In this document: positions 8,809 through 17,555 of the stretch, one piece after another
How the letters are laid out: every line of letters starts with the position of its first letter
Numbering within the stretch: the first letter of the stretch is position 1
Source: Candidatus Heimdallarchaeota archaeon LC_2
Lineage (GTDB): Archaea; Asgardarchaeota; Heimdallarchaeia; Heimdallarchaeales; Kariarchaeaceae
Assembly: GCA_001940725.1 (NCBI GenBank)
Contig: MDVR01000127.1
Location: 1-41,121 of the forward strand
Direction: 5' to 3'
DNA length: 41,121 bases
The notes under the pieces: generated by a model
What the model was told of the DNA's origin: nothing
The model's database searches: none
The model's input: only the letters and a program-made list of their open reading frames with translations
Translations under genes and position numbers: made by a program

Positions 8809-9483
8809 CTATACTCTTGCAAATACGTTGACAACTTGTCCATTCAAAATTGAGGAAATGACCCATTCACTATTTTTTTCCCCTCCCATTCCGGGTGATC
8901 CTGCAGGCATACCCGGTTGAGCAATCCCGTCAATATCTGGATTTTGAGATAATAAATCAAAGACGGCCGAAAGTGGTATATGACCCTCAACAAAATAATC
9001 ACCTATGATTACAGTGTGACAGCTGCGTTGTTCTTCTGGAATCAAATTTTCGTCTTTTATATCTTGATAATTTTCAGTACGTTTCTGAAATGTATCGAAA
9101 CCATTATCATTTAGGTATTCAACATAATTATGACAACATCCACATGTGGGTGAACTGTATAGAACAATAGACATTTTTTCTCCATTTGCCTGGACATATG
9201 GATTTGCAGGTAAATCTTCATTGTTTACAAAGTTATTATTGCCTGGATTTGTTCCGGGAGAAAACAACCCAGATACCAGTAGTAAAATAAATATTGATGA
9301 GGTAATTATACTCCATTTTAAAAGACGTGAACTTGATTTATTAGATAGAGGTGTTTTATCCTTTTTTTTCAATAAATCTGACTTAGATATTCTAGCATAA
9401 CTTTCAACATTGTCATCATTTTTTATGGGTTGAATCTTTTTAATTGATCTAGTTGGCTTACCCATGGATAGATTGAGTTGCAT
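8809..9483 (-). CDS. membrane-anchored DUF411 protein
   Basis: A 224-residue protein. There is a basic N-terminus, one membrane helix at about 55-73, then a DUF411 domain: VLYSSPTCGCCHNYVEYL, EEQRSCHTVIIGDYFVEGH and the family ending QPGMPAGSPGM. DUF411 proteins are small metal-associated proteins often found in copper gene clusters. The CGCCH string fits the family's CGCC core and should not be taken as a c-type heme site. It is the first gene of a two-gene unit with the CuA protein, under two operator arrays at 9526 and 9684. An alternative start is Met7. Confidence 0.8.
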   Translation of the reverse strand: MQLNLSMGKPTRSIKKIQPIKNDDNVESYARISKSDLLKKKDKTPLSNKSSSRLLKWSIITSSIFILLLVSGLFSPGTNPGNNNFVNNEDLPANPYVQANGEKMSIVLYSSPTCGCCHNYVEYLNDNGFDTFQKRTENYQDIKDENLIPEEQRSCHTVIIGDYFVEGHIPLSAVFDLLSQNPDIDGIAQPGMPAGSPGMGGEKNSEWVISSILNGQVVNVFARV

Positions 9484-9525
9484 TACTATATTAATTGTAG
9501 TATAATATAAAAGAAAATGATATTT

Positions 9526-9550
9526 TAATATATCAAATTATGACATATTA
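9526..9550 (-). promoter_or_regulatory. two-box regulon operator before the DUF411/CuA unit
   Basis: Two 10-bp boxes, TAATATATCA (9526-9535) and TGACATATTA (9541-9550), start 15 bp apart. Read toward the gene, a TATA-like word (CTTTTATATT) follows within about 20 bp, then the ATG at 9483. The placement directly upstream of TATA suggests control of initiation. Confidence 0.7.
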
Positions 9551-9683
9551 CTTATTGTTATTTAATTGTTGATTACTGTTTTATAATTCAACTTAGATAT
9601 TAAATAGAATTTGCGGTGGATCGACAACTAAGCAACATTAGTTCAAATTAAATGCTACGCATTATGTACAATATCTTAAAACA

Positions 9684-9708
9684 TGACATATCATTTATTG
9701 ATGTATTA
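9684..9708 (-). promoter_or_regulatory. two-box regulon operator overlapping the 3' end of the thioredoxin gene
   Basis: Boxes TGACATATCA (9684-9693) and TGATGTATTA (9699-9708) have the 15-bp period. They overlap the stop codon of the TlpA-like gene and lie about 200 bp upstream of the DUF411 start, so this may be a distal site for that unit. Confidence 0.6.
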
Positions 9709-10345
9709 TTGCTAAATTTTTCTTTTTTACTTTAGAAAATATGTGGATCGTAATTGGACTTATTAGAATAACTAATGCTGTAATAATAAACAATGGATTG
9801 GATATTAAACTATTTATTGCAAACGATATTTTATGGTTAGACCCTTCAGTTGGTGGTATATTTGCATTTGGCACTTCATAATTCAGATCATTAATAAACT
9901 TGGACAATTTAGTTAATCCAACCCACATTTTCAATAGATAACCTTCTGGACTAAATAGAGCAGATGTTGGGAGTACAGATATCGAAAACATTTCTGTCAA
10001 ATATTTACGTGAATCAACTCCAAATTCCCAATCTGCTTTATATTCCTGTTGAAATTCAATGATTTTTTCTAAACTATCTGTATCGGGAGATATACTAATC
10101 TGTTTCATTAGGATATTATTAGGCAATAGAGGATGAAGTTCAGATAGTGTGGCCATTTCCAATCTGCAAGAATCACACCAAGTAGCAAAAAATTCAACAA
10201 ATATATATATACTTTCATCTTGGATTAATTGACTTTCAACCCCATCAGATCTAATGTAGTTGAAGTTATATGGCCCACTTTGTCCAGTAACTTGAATAAT
10301 TAGTATTAAGATAACACCAATAACATAAATATAATTTTTTTTCAT
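9695..10345 (-). CDS. TlpA/ResA-like thioredoxin with C-terminal membrane anchor
   Basis: A 216-residue protein. It has a signal peptide or N-terminal helix (5-21), then a thioredoxin fold with FVEFFATWCDSCRLEM: catalytic C57 and C60 in the WCxxC arrangement, followed by a cis-Pro region (SVLPTSALFSP). A second helix spans about 175-198 near the C-terminus. TlpA/ResA/CcmG proteins reduce disulfides outside the membrane, for apocytochrome c heme attachment or for CuA assembly. Its ATG overlaps the stop of the upstream CcmF-like gene (ATGA), so it is translationally coupled to a heme-handling protein. CcdA, its likely electron donor, is divergent just beyond. The exact substrate, an apocytochrome or the CuA protein, cannot be decided. 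Confidence 0.85.
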   Translation of the reverse strand: MKKNYIYVIGVILILIIQVTGQSGPYNFNYIRSDGVESQLIQDESIYIFVEFFATWCDSCRLEMATLSELHPLLPNNILMKQISISPDTDSLEKIIEFQQEYKADWEFGVDSRKYLTEMFSISVLPTSALFSPEGYLLKMWVGLTKLSKFINDLNYEVPNANIPPTEGSNHKISFAINSLISNPLFIITALVILISPITIHIFSKVKKKNLAIIHQ

Positions 10346-12294
10346 TTTGCTACCACCTTTGTTGTTTTCGGCCTACTACGGATCCTTACTATAACTGCCG
10401 TCAGTGTAACAACAATATACATATAGAATGTAATTCTAAACAAATTTGTTAGTGGTTTATGATGTATTTCTAGAACGATAGGTGAATCTCTTTTATAATC
10501 AATATACTCCATATTTTCCATTTTAAAATAATAGTCCATTGCATTTTTAGTAAGCCAGTCTGCTTGATTCCACACATCCCCAGAATAAACTCCTTGTCTC
10601 AAAACAACTTGTCCTAAATATTTTCCAGATTCAGTGACATCTAACACAATTGTTGGATATTCATCACCACCTTCTCTCCATCCATATATGGAAAGATCAA
10701 ATTCTTCTACAATCGATACCTTTCCAGGAATCAGTACTTCTGAAGCATAATGAGAGTTGGGATCAACAGCAAAGTATGAAAATATCATTAAAATCATAGT
10801 TATATGCACAAGGGATCGTGAGAAGGTTTTTCCATTTTTGAGTTTAGAAAATTTCATTATTGTCATTATTGTCAAACTTAACAAAATTATCCCCATTATT
10901 GTGGTAACTAGATACCCCAATATCGAAATATAAAGGATCTGACTCATTACAATAGCTGAGATTATTGATGTAAGAATAAGTAGAATAAATTTCGAATTTT
11001 TTGAAAATAGCCTTGTCTCCATTTCCGAGATCCACAAAACTACAACAAGTGAAGAGAACAAAACCCCATTGAATAATTCATAATAAACATATGGTATGTT
11101 GGATTGATCAAAAAGAAGAACATTAATAATTTGGACTAACAAGCCCATTACATTAACTACAATTGCAAAAGCTAATATCCAAAATGTGTAGAAGTTAATT
11201 TTCTTCGGATGTATTTTTGGATTGAGTAATTTTTTAGGGAGCAATGGTCCTTGAACTTTTTTTATTGAGTAAATTAAACCGAAAGAACTCCCTGCAAACA
11301 AAAGTGTAAAAACAATCGCTTTTGCGAGCCCAGCATAATTATGAAACCCATCAAGCATTCCACCTCTAACTATAAAAGAAGCGAATGTAACTGATACCCA
11401 GCCAAGTGATGCTAACACATGTTGTAAGGGATGGTCTCTTGACATGTGGCTCTTACCGTGAAAGTACAAACTACTAACCAGCCAGAGAATTAGGGTAGCA
11501 ATTTCCACTGGGTCCCAAGCCCAAAAACCTGCCCAGTTTTCCTCATATCCCCAAATCGATCCTGCAATCATGAAAATACTAGTTAAACCCCAACCAAGTA
11601 TCATAAAAAAATCATTTAGCCAATATATTTTTTCACTTATTTTGGTAGTTACTTTATTCAGTGTTAACATTGACAATCCGGATGCATAAGGAAAGATAAA
11701 TGCAGAATATGCAAGAAATGCTATTGGAGGATGAATTTGTTGCCAATAACTCATCAAAGAAGGGGGGAGTCCGATCCCATCAGTGTATGCATAACCCAAC
11801 TCAAAAGGGCGTGATGATATTGAAAATGATGATATGAGGGCTGAGAAAAACAATAAAATGGTTAATAATCTCCCTGTAATTATATTACTATATGAATCCT
11901 TCAAATACAGAAGAGAGAACAGGGCAATGGTTGATGTAATTGCTCCCCAAAGTAACATAACCCCTTGTCTACTAGCCCAAGTAGCCATTACGAGTTCAGT
12001 TAAATCCATGTCATTATCAGAGAATGCATAAACGGCCAATAATTGGTAGTCGTGTTTTAGAAAAGCAGTTAACATGATGCTATAATCCAACCACAGAAAT
12101 AATGTACTTACAAAAGTTAAACTAATACTAATACTTAGAATTCTATTATTACGATTAGTAGATTTCCAGTGAAGTACAAAAGTAATCCAACTTAGCATTA
12201 CTGATGTGTAGAGAATGTAATTCCCAGCTTGATACAATATCACTTCCATATTAATATTGAACTTTTCAAAATTAATTAAAAATAAAGTGATCAT
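10342..12294 (-). CDS. ccmF: CcmF-like heme-handling protein (first paralogue)
   Basis: A 650-residue polytopic membrane protein, close to the usual CcmF length. It has a tryptophan-rich WWD motif at about 248-264 (WGYEENWAGFWAWDPVE), QQIHPPIAF with a candidate heme-ligand His188, and DHPLQH at 287-292. A C-terminal extracytoplasmic domain lies between the last two helices, as in CcmF. In System I maturation CcmF carries out or assists heme ligation to apocytochrome c. No CcmE, CcmC or CcmH was found in the window. The likely start may be Met16 (MEVILYQAGNYIL), because the family begins close to its first helix. It is followed by the coupled TlpA-like gene. An operator array lies about 118 bp upstream, shared with divergent ccdA. 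Confidence 0.85.
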   Translation of the reverse strand: MITLFLINFEKFNINMEVILYQAGNYILYTSVMLSWITFVLHWKSTNRNNRILSISISLTFVSTLFLWLDYSIMLTAFLKHDYQLLAVYAFSDNDMDLTELVMATWASRQGVMLLWGAITSTIALFSLLYLKDSYSNIITGRLLTILLFFSALISSFSISSRPFELGYAYTDGIGLPPSLMSYWQQIHPPIAFLAYSAFIFPYASGLSMLTLNKVTTKISEKIYWLNDFFMILGWGLTSIFMIAGSIWGYEENWAGFWAWDPVEIATLILWLVSSLYFHGKSHMSRDHPLQHVLASLGWVSVTFASFIVRGGMLDGFHNYAGLAKAIVFTLLFAGSSFGLIYSIKKVQGPLLPKKLLNPKIHPKKINFYTFWILAFAIVVNVMGLLVQIINVLLFDQSNIPYVYYELFNGVLFSSLVVVLWISEMETRLFSKNSKFILLILTSIISAIVMSQILYISILGYLVTTIMGIILLSLTIMTIMKFSKLKNGKTFSRSLVHITMILMIFSYFAVDPNSHYASEVLIPGKVSIVEEFDLSIYGWREGGDEYPTIVLDVTESGKYLGQVVLRQGVYSGDVWNQADWLTKNAMDYYFKMENMEYIDYKRDSPIVLEIHHKPLTNLFRITFYMYIVVTLTAVIVRIRSRPKTTKVVAK

Positions 12295-12412
12295 TTATCC
12301 ATAATAAAAGAATATATACGAATAATTACTTGGAAATCGCATAAAAAACTATTATATTTTCTATTTATGAACTAATAATAAGAAAATTCATCAATTCTGA
12401 ATATTATTTCAA

Positions 12413-12437
12413 AAATATGACATTTTTTGACATGTCG
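12413..12437. promoter_or_regulatory. regulon operator between the ccmF and ccdA genes
   Basis: Boxes AAATATGACA (12413-12422) and TGACATGTCG (12428-12437) have the 15-bp period. The second box is close to the perfect palindrome TGACATGTCA. The site lies between divergent genes and may serve both. Confidence 0.65.
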
Positions 12438-12449
12438 TGATTTGCTCTA

Positions 12450-12474
12450 TAATCTATCAATATCTGTCATGCTA
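12450..12474 (+). promoter_or_regulatory. weak second operator near the ccdA start
   Basis: Degenerate boxes TAATCTATCA (12450-12459) and TGTCATGCTA (12465-12474) keep the 15-bp period. They lie just after a TATA-like CTATAAT at about 12447, 20 bp before the TTG start of ccdA, a position suited to repression. Low match quality. Confidence 0.35.
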
Positions 12475-12493
12475 ATAAAATTAATTCGGGTGT

Positions 12494-13240
12494 TTGAACC
12501 AATATATAATTAAATTAAAATTAAGGAATACCCACGTGGTTTTATTTGAATTATTAATATTCTATCTTTTTCTTGGTTTAATAGCCTCATTTTCACCTTG
12601 TCTTTTTCCGCTTATTCCAAGTTTCTTGGCATTAACTACTCGTAAGAAGAATTCAAGAAGAGTAATATTAATTTCAGCTGGTTTCTTAACAATGGGCATT
12701 TTGATCGTATTTTTTCTAATTGGTCTATTATTTAGTGTTTCCTCCTCATTTATAGGAGAATTTTTACTAATTAATTACTCAACATTTGCCAAAGTACAAG
12801 CTTCTTTACTAATTATTGCCGGATCCCTCATGATTCGGACTCCTTCATTCATTTCAAAAATTACATTACCATCACGTCTTGAAATTTACATACAGACAAT
12901 ATTTGAAAGAGATCAACCCTATTTATCCAGTTTTCTAATTGGAACATTATATACAATAATTGCTGCCCCCTGCGCTTCTGGAATTTTTGTGTTAGTATGG
13001 TCAGAAATGCTTCTTGAACCAATTATTTCAAAATTATTGATTGTTGTTTTCTTTGCAATAGGAAGTGGAATTCCGTTTTTCTTGATGAGTATATACATTC
13101 CGAGTTTTAATTCCAGATTTATGAATTCAGTCCACAATGCGAGAAATAAAATTTCATTTGGATTAGGTTTCATACTAATTATAGTTGGGATATGGCTATT
13201 TTTATCTGAATCACCAAATTCATATTTAAATTTCAACTGA
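12494..13240 (+). CDS. ccdA: CcdA/DsbD-type thiol-disulfide transmembrane electron carrier
   Basis: A 248-residue protein with about six membrane helices. The two family cysteines are visible in IASFSPCLFPLIPSF and IIAAPCASGIF. These proteins carry electrons from cytoplasmic thioredoxin across the membrane to extracytoplasmic thioredoxins such as the TlpA-like protein encoded across the divergent promoter. The start is TTG at 12494; a GTG inside the sequence (about 12536) would shorten the N-terminus by 14 residues and bring it closer to the first helix. Three hairpins follow the gene. Together with the TlpA and CcmF genes it forms a cytochrome c / copper-site reduction module. Confidence 0.85.
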   Translation: MNQYIIKLKLRNTHVVLFELLIFYLFLGLIASFSPCLFPLIPSFLALTTRKKNSRRVILISAGFLTMGILIVFFLIGLLFSVSSSFIGEFLLINYSTFAKVQASLLIIAGSLMIRTPSFISKITLPSRLEIYIQTIFERDQPYLSSFLIGTLYTIIAAPCASGIFVLVWSEMLLEPIISKLLIVVFFAIGSGIPFFLMSIYIPSFNSRFMNSVHNARNKISFGLGFILIIVGIWLFLSESPNSYLNFN

Positions 13241-13268
13241 TAGACAGTCATTTTAGCACTATTCTTTG

Positions 13269-13347
13269 ATCATGACAAAATCTGTCATGATAGTTAAAAG
13301 GCTTAACAGCCTTTCAACCTGGGTGACGGATAAGTGAACGTCACACC
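13269..13347 (+). other. three consecutive hairpins downstream of ccdA (structured RNA or terminator region)
   Basis: Three separate stems follow one another: ATCATGACA/TGTCATGAT (13269-13291, 9 bp), AAAGGCT/AGCCTTT (13297-13314, 7 bp, loop TAAC) and GTGACG/CGTCAC (13323-13344, extended by GG/CC with one bulge). The last two are markedly GC-richer than the surroundings, which stands out in this DNA. The rest of the 507-bp gap (13241-13747) has no open frame. This could be a small RNA, a 3' UTR structure or an unusual terminator. I recognise no RNA family. Confidence 0.4.
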
Positions 13348-13702
13348 GATTTATGTAATTTTAGAGATGATGGATTTTTAATGAAATTTAGGAGGCGATT
13401 ATTTATCACTTCAAAAATGTTTTTACATCCTAAATTAGACACTTAGGTAGCTGATGTCGATAAATATTACTAGATATCAAATATGGTATTTATACTGCTG
13501 AATTTAGATATCACTAATCTCTCAAATATAAGTATAATAATTAACTACGTCGATTGGCAGATTTTGTTAATATTTCTTCATCTGCCAATAACAGTAAGAT
13601 TTTGGTAAATACATTGAATTAATCTATCATTTTAATGTAATATCTCTCCTCAATGTCAAATATATATCAAATATATAGGAAACGTTTTGTAACATTTTAA
13701 TA

Positions 13703-13742
13703 TAATATATCAATTGTTGACATGTCATTAATTGATAGGTAA
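13703..13742 (+). promoter_or_regulatory. three-box regulon operator before the Cys/His-rich small protein
   Basis: Boxes TAATATATCA (13703), TGACATGTCA (13718, a perfect palindrome) and TGATAGGTAA (13733) start exactly 15 bp apart. The array ends 5 bp before the ATG, and a TATA-like TAATATAATATA overlaps the first box. Binding here should block transcription. Confidence 0.75.
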
Positions 13743-13747
13743 AAAAT

Positions 13748-13963
13748 ATGAAAATGGAAAACAGGAAAAATTATCAAAATCTTTCAAAACAATACGTGTG
13801 TCAAAATTGTGGTATAGCATTTAGTGCGCCAATGCATTGTGGTCATGCTATGCACATCGCTGAATCAAATGGTCAGACAGAATGGAATTGTTGGATGGGT
13901 CCAAATTGTGGAAAGGTTCCCTTTGAGGCAAAGTGTGACTCTCCATCTTTAACTCCTGTTTGA
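13748..13963 (+). CDS. small Cys/His-rich metal-binding protein
   Basis: A 71-residue soluble protein with six Cys and three His. It has CQNCG (residues 18-22), then APMHCGHAMH, WNCWMGPNCGK and AKCDS. The arrangement resembles small archaeal metal-binding (zinc-ribbon or copper-carrier) proteins. The start at 13748 follows the operator by 5 bp; an internal ATG at codon 3 is possible. It stands alone in its own unit, next to copA and its regulator, which suggests a copper-binding or metallochaperone role. That role is inferred from context. Confidence 0.7.
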   Translation: MKMENRKNYQNLSKQYVCQNCGIAFSAPMHCGHAMHIAESNGQTEWNCWMGPNCGKVPFEAKCDSPSLTPV

Positions 13964-14237
13964 TTTTTTTTTATGCTCAAAGGAAAATATATTTGCTTCC
14001 ACCCAAATTTATGATTCTTTGAGTATTCTTATTTCTTGGATACCTCGAGACCTTATGTCAGAAGATTAATCCCATTTTTTTTTTTTACATATTTCAGGGT
14101 TATCTCTAATATTTTTTCATCTTTATCATCTTTGTGAAATTATTTATTGAAGTTAAAAGACTTATCTCAGTTTAAACAGTGTTTATAGAAAATTTAAAAC
14201 AATGCAATTAGTTTAAGATTTAGTTATAAAAGAATTT

Positions 14238-14663
14238 TTAATTTCCCGTTTGAATTACCATGGCAGTCCTACAGTGTTCACAACAAAAATTTTCGTTTTG
14301 TTCCATAGGCTCTAGATTAGTAGAATAATATTTTATTCCACAGAAACAGCATGAAGTTAAAAAGTTTGAGAAAATCACTTCTAATTGACCCAAGGTATTA
14401 GCTAATAACGTTTCACCTTTTGATGTCAATTCGTAAACTACTTTACTACGTAGATCGCAATCGATGTCAACTTCTGAAATATAATTTGAGTTTTTTAATT
14501 CATTCAAGAAAGGATAAATTTTTCCATGGCTTGGTCGATCCCCTTGTATACCCTCAAGACATATAATCAGATCATATCCACTCCTAGGTTGACTATTTAG
14601 AAGAGATAGAATTAGAATTCGGTAAATAGAATTCATACGGGGTTTGATAAAATTTTCATCCAT
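14238..14663 (-). CDS. PadR-family regulator with C-terminal TRASH-like metal domain (first paralogue)
   Basis: A 141-residue protein. Residues about 10-95 form a PadR winged helix (SQPRSGYDLIICLEG, SHGKIYPFLNELKNSNYI, VYELTSKGETLL). The C-terminus has CCFCG, 18 intervening residues, then FCCEHC, a TRASH-like metal site of the kind found on archaeal copper regulators. It lies 31 bp after copA with a GAGGAC-type ribosome site and is likely co-transcribed with it. PadR proteins often bind ATGT/ACAT dyads, and the core of the regulon box (ACATGT/ATATAT) is of that sort. I therefore propose that this protein, its paralogue at 32854, or both read the 15-bp-period operators in response to copper. 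Confidence 0.85.
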   Translation of the reverse strand: MDENFIKPRMNSIYRILILSLLNSQPRSGYDLIICLEGIQGDRPSHGKIYPFLNELKNSNYISEVDIDCDLRSKVVYELTSKGETLLANTLGQLEVIFSNFLTSCCFCGIKYYSTNLEPMEQNENFCCEHCRTAMVIQTGN

Positions 14664-14694
14664 TCTTTTGTCCTCGACAATATGTAATTGATTC

Positions 14695-17265
14695 TTAAAA
14701 AATTGGTTTCTTATATCTTTTTAGTAAAAGTGAACTAGTCACAACTGAAACCGAAGAAAATGCCATTGCTGCTCCAGCTACTGCAGGTGGAAGAATGAAC
14801 GTAAAGTTGAACAAATATCTAATTAGAGGAATGAACAAACCAGCTGCTAATGGAATTCCAGCTATATTGTATCCAAATGCCCAGAAAAAGTTTAATTTGA
14901 TTCGACTAAATGTTTTCTTTGACAGATCAATTGCAACAACAACGTCTGTTAAATCACTTCGCATCAGAACCATATCGGCTGTTTCGATAGCAACATCTGT
15001 ACCAGCACCAATTGCGATTCCGACATCAGCTTGTGCGAGAGCAGGTGAATCATTAATACCATCTCCAACCATTGCTACTACATGTCCTTCGTTTTGTAAC
15101 TCTTTTACCTTTAGAGCCTTATTTTCAGGCAACACTTGAGCAAAAACATTTGTTATCCCCACTTCCTTAGCTATTGCATTTGCAGTTCTAATATTATCAC
15201 CAGTAACCATCCAAACAGCAATACCCATACTTTGCATTTTGGCAATAGCTTTTTTGGATTCGGGTTTAACAGTATCAGCCACTGCCACAACTCCAATTAC
15301 CAAAGAATCAGAAGATACTAACATTGCAGTTTTACCTTGTTCTTCAAATTGAACCATCTTGTCCTCTAAATCTTGAGGTACTTTCAGCTCATTCTCTTTC
15401 ATCAAACTACGAGAGCCAACAAAAACTTGTTTCCCACTAATTAGGGCTTTAATGCCTTTTCCTGTAATTGCTTCAAATTCATCAGGATTATCAATAGAAT
15501 TCAGTTTTTCTTTACCGTATTTTGCAATAGTTTTACCTAGAGGATGTTCTGAACCAGATTCTGCAGATGATGCATAAAAGAGAACATCCTTCTCAGAAAC
15601 TTGATCTATAGTTACAATATCTGTTAATTCTGGTTTTCCATAGGTAATCGTTCCGGTTTTATCTAGAATTATTGCAGAAATTTTATGTGCGGTCTCTAAA
15701 GGTTCACCTCCTTTTATCAGTATGTTGTTCTCTGCGCCAATACCGGTACCCACCATAACTGCAGTGGGTGTGGCTAAACCAAGAGCACAAGGACATGCGA
15801 TTACTAATACAGTGACTCCCAGAATAAATGCAAAAAGAAAAGAACTTGTACCCGCAGGTAGCCATGATTGAGGTACAATTCCAAGGCTTAATAGACCCCA
15901 CCAGATAAAGAAGTCAAGGATGGCAATTATTACGACAATTGGTACAAATACGGAGGATACTTTATCAGCTAACTCTTGAATTGGTGCCTTGGAGGTTTGA
16001 GCATCCTGTACCAATTTAATTATCTGAGAAAGTGCAGTTTCACTACCGATCTTCGTTGCTTTAACGTGTAGTACACCTTGTTGATTTACAGTTGCACCTA
16101 TTACATCATCATCAACTTTTTTATTGAGTGGCATTGATTCTCCTGTCACCATAGATTCATCTATAGCAGAGTTCCCATATACGATAACACCATCAGTTGG
16201 TATTTTTTCACCTGGGTATACTTTTAATACATCCCCCTTTTGAATAAGCTCTAATGGGACCTCTGTTTCTTCTATTACTTTTCCCTTGTCATCTAAAGAT
16301 AATACAATTGCTGATTTAGCTTGGAGTGACAAAAGTTTCTTTATCGCTTCTGATGTTTTTCCTTTTGCGCTAGCCTCTAAATACTTTCCAAGGACAATGA
16401 AAGTAATAAGCAATGCAGAAGTTTCAAAGAAAACTTCACCTTCAAAGGCAGGATTAATAACCATGTAGACCATTGCAAATATTCCATAGAAATATGCAGC
16501 AGAGGTCCCTAATGCAACTAAAGTATCCATGGTTGCCGTTTTATGTTTCGCAGCTTTGTACCCTTTTTTGTAAAATTCAGCTCCGATCCAAAATTGTACT
16601 GGAGTAGCTAACGATAATTCGATTACATCATCCAGACCCAAATTTGAAATAATTTCAATATCTAAGAATTCAGTGATTGGACCAACTTCTACATAAGCGA
16701 AAAACATAGCTATAAGCAATATTGGGATAGTTAAAATCAAACTGTTATAGAATTTAGTTTTCCATTTTTGAATTTCTTCTGTTCTTTGAAGTCTATCTAT
16801 GTCAACATCTTGCTGTGAAAGATTTGCTGTATAACCAACATCACTTATCGCTTTTATAAGATCCCTTGGACCAACAATCGTTTCATCATATTCAATTTTT
16901 GCTTTTTCTGTCGAAAGGTTTACAGATACAGATTTAACTCCTTCAAGTCCTCCAACATACTTTTCTATTGTCCCAACACATGAAGCACAGGTCATTCCAT
17001 CGATATCAAGGTTTAATAGACCTGGAACTTCTTTGTTTAATGAGATAGCTTGATAACCAATATCATCAACCCAATGAACGATGTCATCATCTGAAATCAA
17101 GTTTGGATCGAATTCTATTTCTGCTTCTTCGGATAGCAAATTCACAGATATATCTGTGATACCTTCTTGATTTTTAATATACTTCTCAATTGTATTAACG
17201 CATGATGCGCAGGTCATACCCTTGATAGCATAGTTATTTTTAGTAGTTGTTAATTTTTCCGTCAT
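14695..17265 (-). CDS. copA: Cu+-exporting P1B-type ATPase
   Basis: An 856-residue protein. It has two N-terminal heavy-metal domains with GMTCASC (C19/C22 and C93/C96), membrane helices from about 175, and the actuator motif TGES (375-378). The intramembrane metal site is CPC (491-493), the phosphorylation loop DKTGT starts at D535, the HP dipeptide is at 574-575, and MVTGDN and MVGDGINDSPAL follow. CPC with paired CxxC domains is typical of copper(I) exporters. The ATG has an AGAGG ribosome site. An operator (17304-17328) lies just upstream of a TATA-like TCTATAATT. A PadR-TRASH gene follows in the same unit, matching metal-induced export with its own sensor. Confidence 0.95.
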   Translation of the reverse strand: MTEKLTTTKNNYAIKGMTCASCVNTIEKYIKNQEGITDISVNLLSEEAEIEFDPNLISDDDIVHWVDDIGYQAISLNKEVPGLLNLDIDGMTCASCVGTIEKYVGGLEGVKSVSVNLSTEKAKIEYDETIVGPRDLIKAISDVGYTANLSQQDVDIDRLQRTEEIQKWKTKFYNSLILTIPILLIAMFFAYVEVGPITEFLDIEIISNLGLDDVIELSLATPVQFWIGAEFYKKGYKAAKHKTATMDTLVALGTSAAYFYGIFAMVYMVINPAFEGEVFFETSALLITFIVLGKYLEASAKGKTSEAIKKLLSLQAKSAIVLSLDDKGKVIEETEVPLELIQKGDVLKVYPGEKIPTDGVIVYGNSAIDESMVTGESMPLNKKVDDDVIGATVNQQGVLHVKATKIGSETALSQIIKLVQDAQTSKAPIQELADKVSSVFVPIVVIIAILDFFIWWGLLSLGIVPQSWLPAGTSSFLFAFILGVTVLVIACPCALGLATPTAVMVGTGIGAENNILIKGGEPLETAHKISAIILDKTGTITYGKPELTDIVTIDQVSEKDVLFYASSAESGSEHPLGKTIAKYGKEKLNSIDNPDEFEAITGKGIKALISGKQVFVGSRSLMKENELKVPQDLEDKMVQFEEQGKTAMLVSSDSLVIGVVAVADTVKPESKKAIAKMQSMGIAVWMVTGDNIRTANAIAKEVGITNVFAQVLPENKALKVKELQNEGHVVAMVGDGINDSPALAQADVGIAIGAGTDVAIETADMVLMRSDLTDVVVAIDLSKKTFSRIKLNFFWAFGYNIAGIPLAAGLFIPLIRYLFNFTFILPPAVAGAAMAFSSVSVVTSSLLLKRYKKPIF

Positions 17266-17303
17266 AATATACCTCTTTGAGATACGAATTATAGATCATT
17301 TTT

Positions 17304-17328
17304 CGACATGTCATTTTATGACATATCT
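17304..17328 (-). promoter_or_regulatory. two-box regulon operator before copA
   Basis: Boxes CGACATGTCA (17304-17313) and TGACATATCT (17319-17328) have the 15-bp period. They are followed toward copA by TCTATAATT and the AGAGG ribosome site. Confidence 0.75.
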
Positions 17329-17401
17329 AAATATCATATAGTTTTCAATAACTATACAATATATATAAAGTGCTCGATTGTAAGGAATATATATCAACAT
17401 T

Positions 17402-17426
17402 AGATATGTCATTTATTGATATATTC
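17402..17426 (+). promoter_or_regulatory. two-box regulon operator before the endonuclease-like gene
   Basis: Boxes AGATATGTCA (17402-17411) and TGATATATTC (17417-17426) have the 15-bp period. They lie between divergent genes, about 140 bp upstream of the start at 17556 and 137 bp from copA, so either gene could be the target. Confidence 0.6.
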
Positions 17427-17555
17427 ACAAAATGATTTAAATATCAAATAAAAAATATACTCAGTTGATGATAATCAATTGATTGTCATTTGATACCTTT
17501 ATATTATATTTTATGGTTAATATAAATTTGTTAGTAAAGTCAATTTATATATTAA

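Noticed and set aside
9120..9150. CGCCH in the DUF411 protein as a c-type heme-binding motif
   Set aside because: CGCC is the conserved DUF411 core and His next to it is common; the rest of the protein fits DUF411, and there is no other heme signature.
13271..13289. CATGACA...TGTCATG dyad after ccdA as another regulon operator
   Set aside because: The half-site order is reversed relative to TGACATGTCA and the 15-bp period is absent; it fits an RNA hairpin better.
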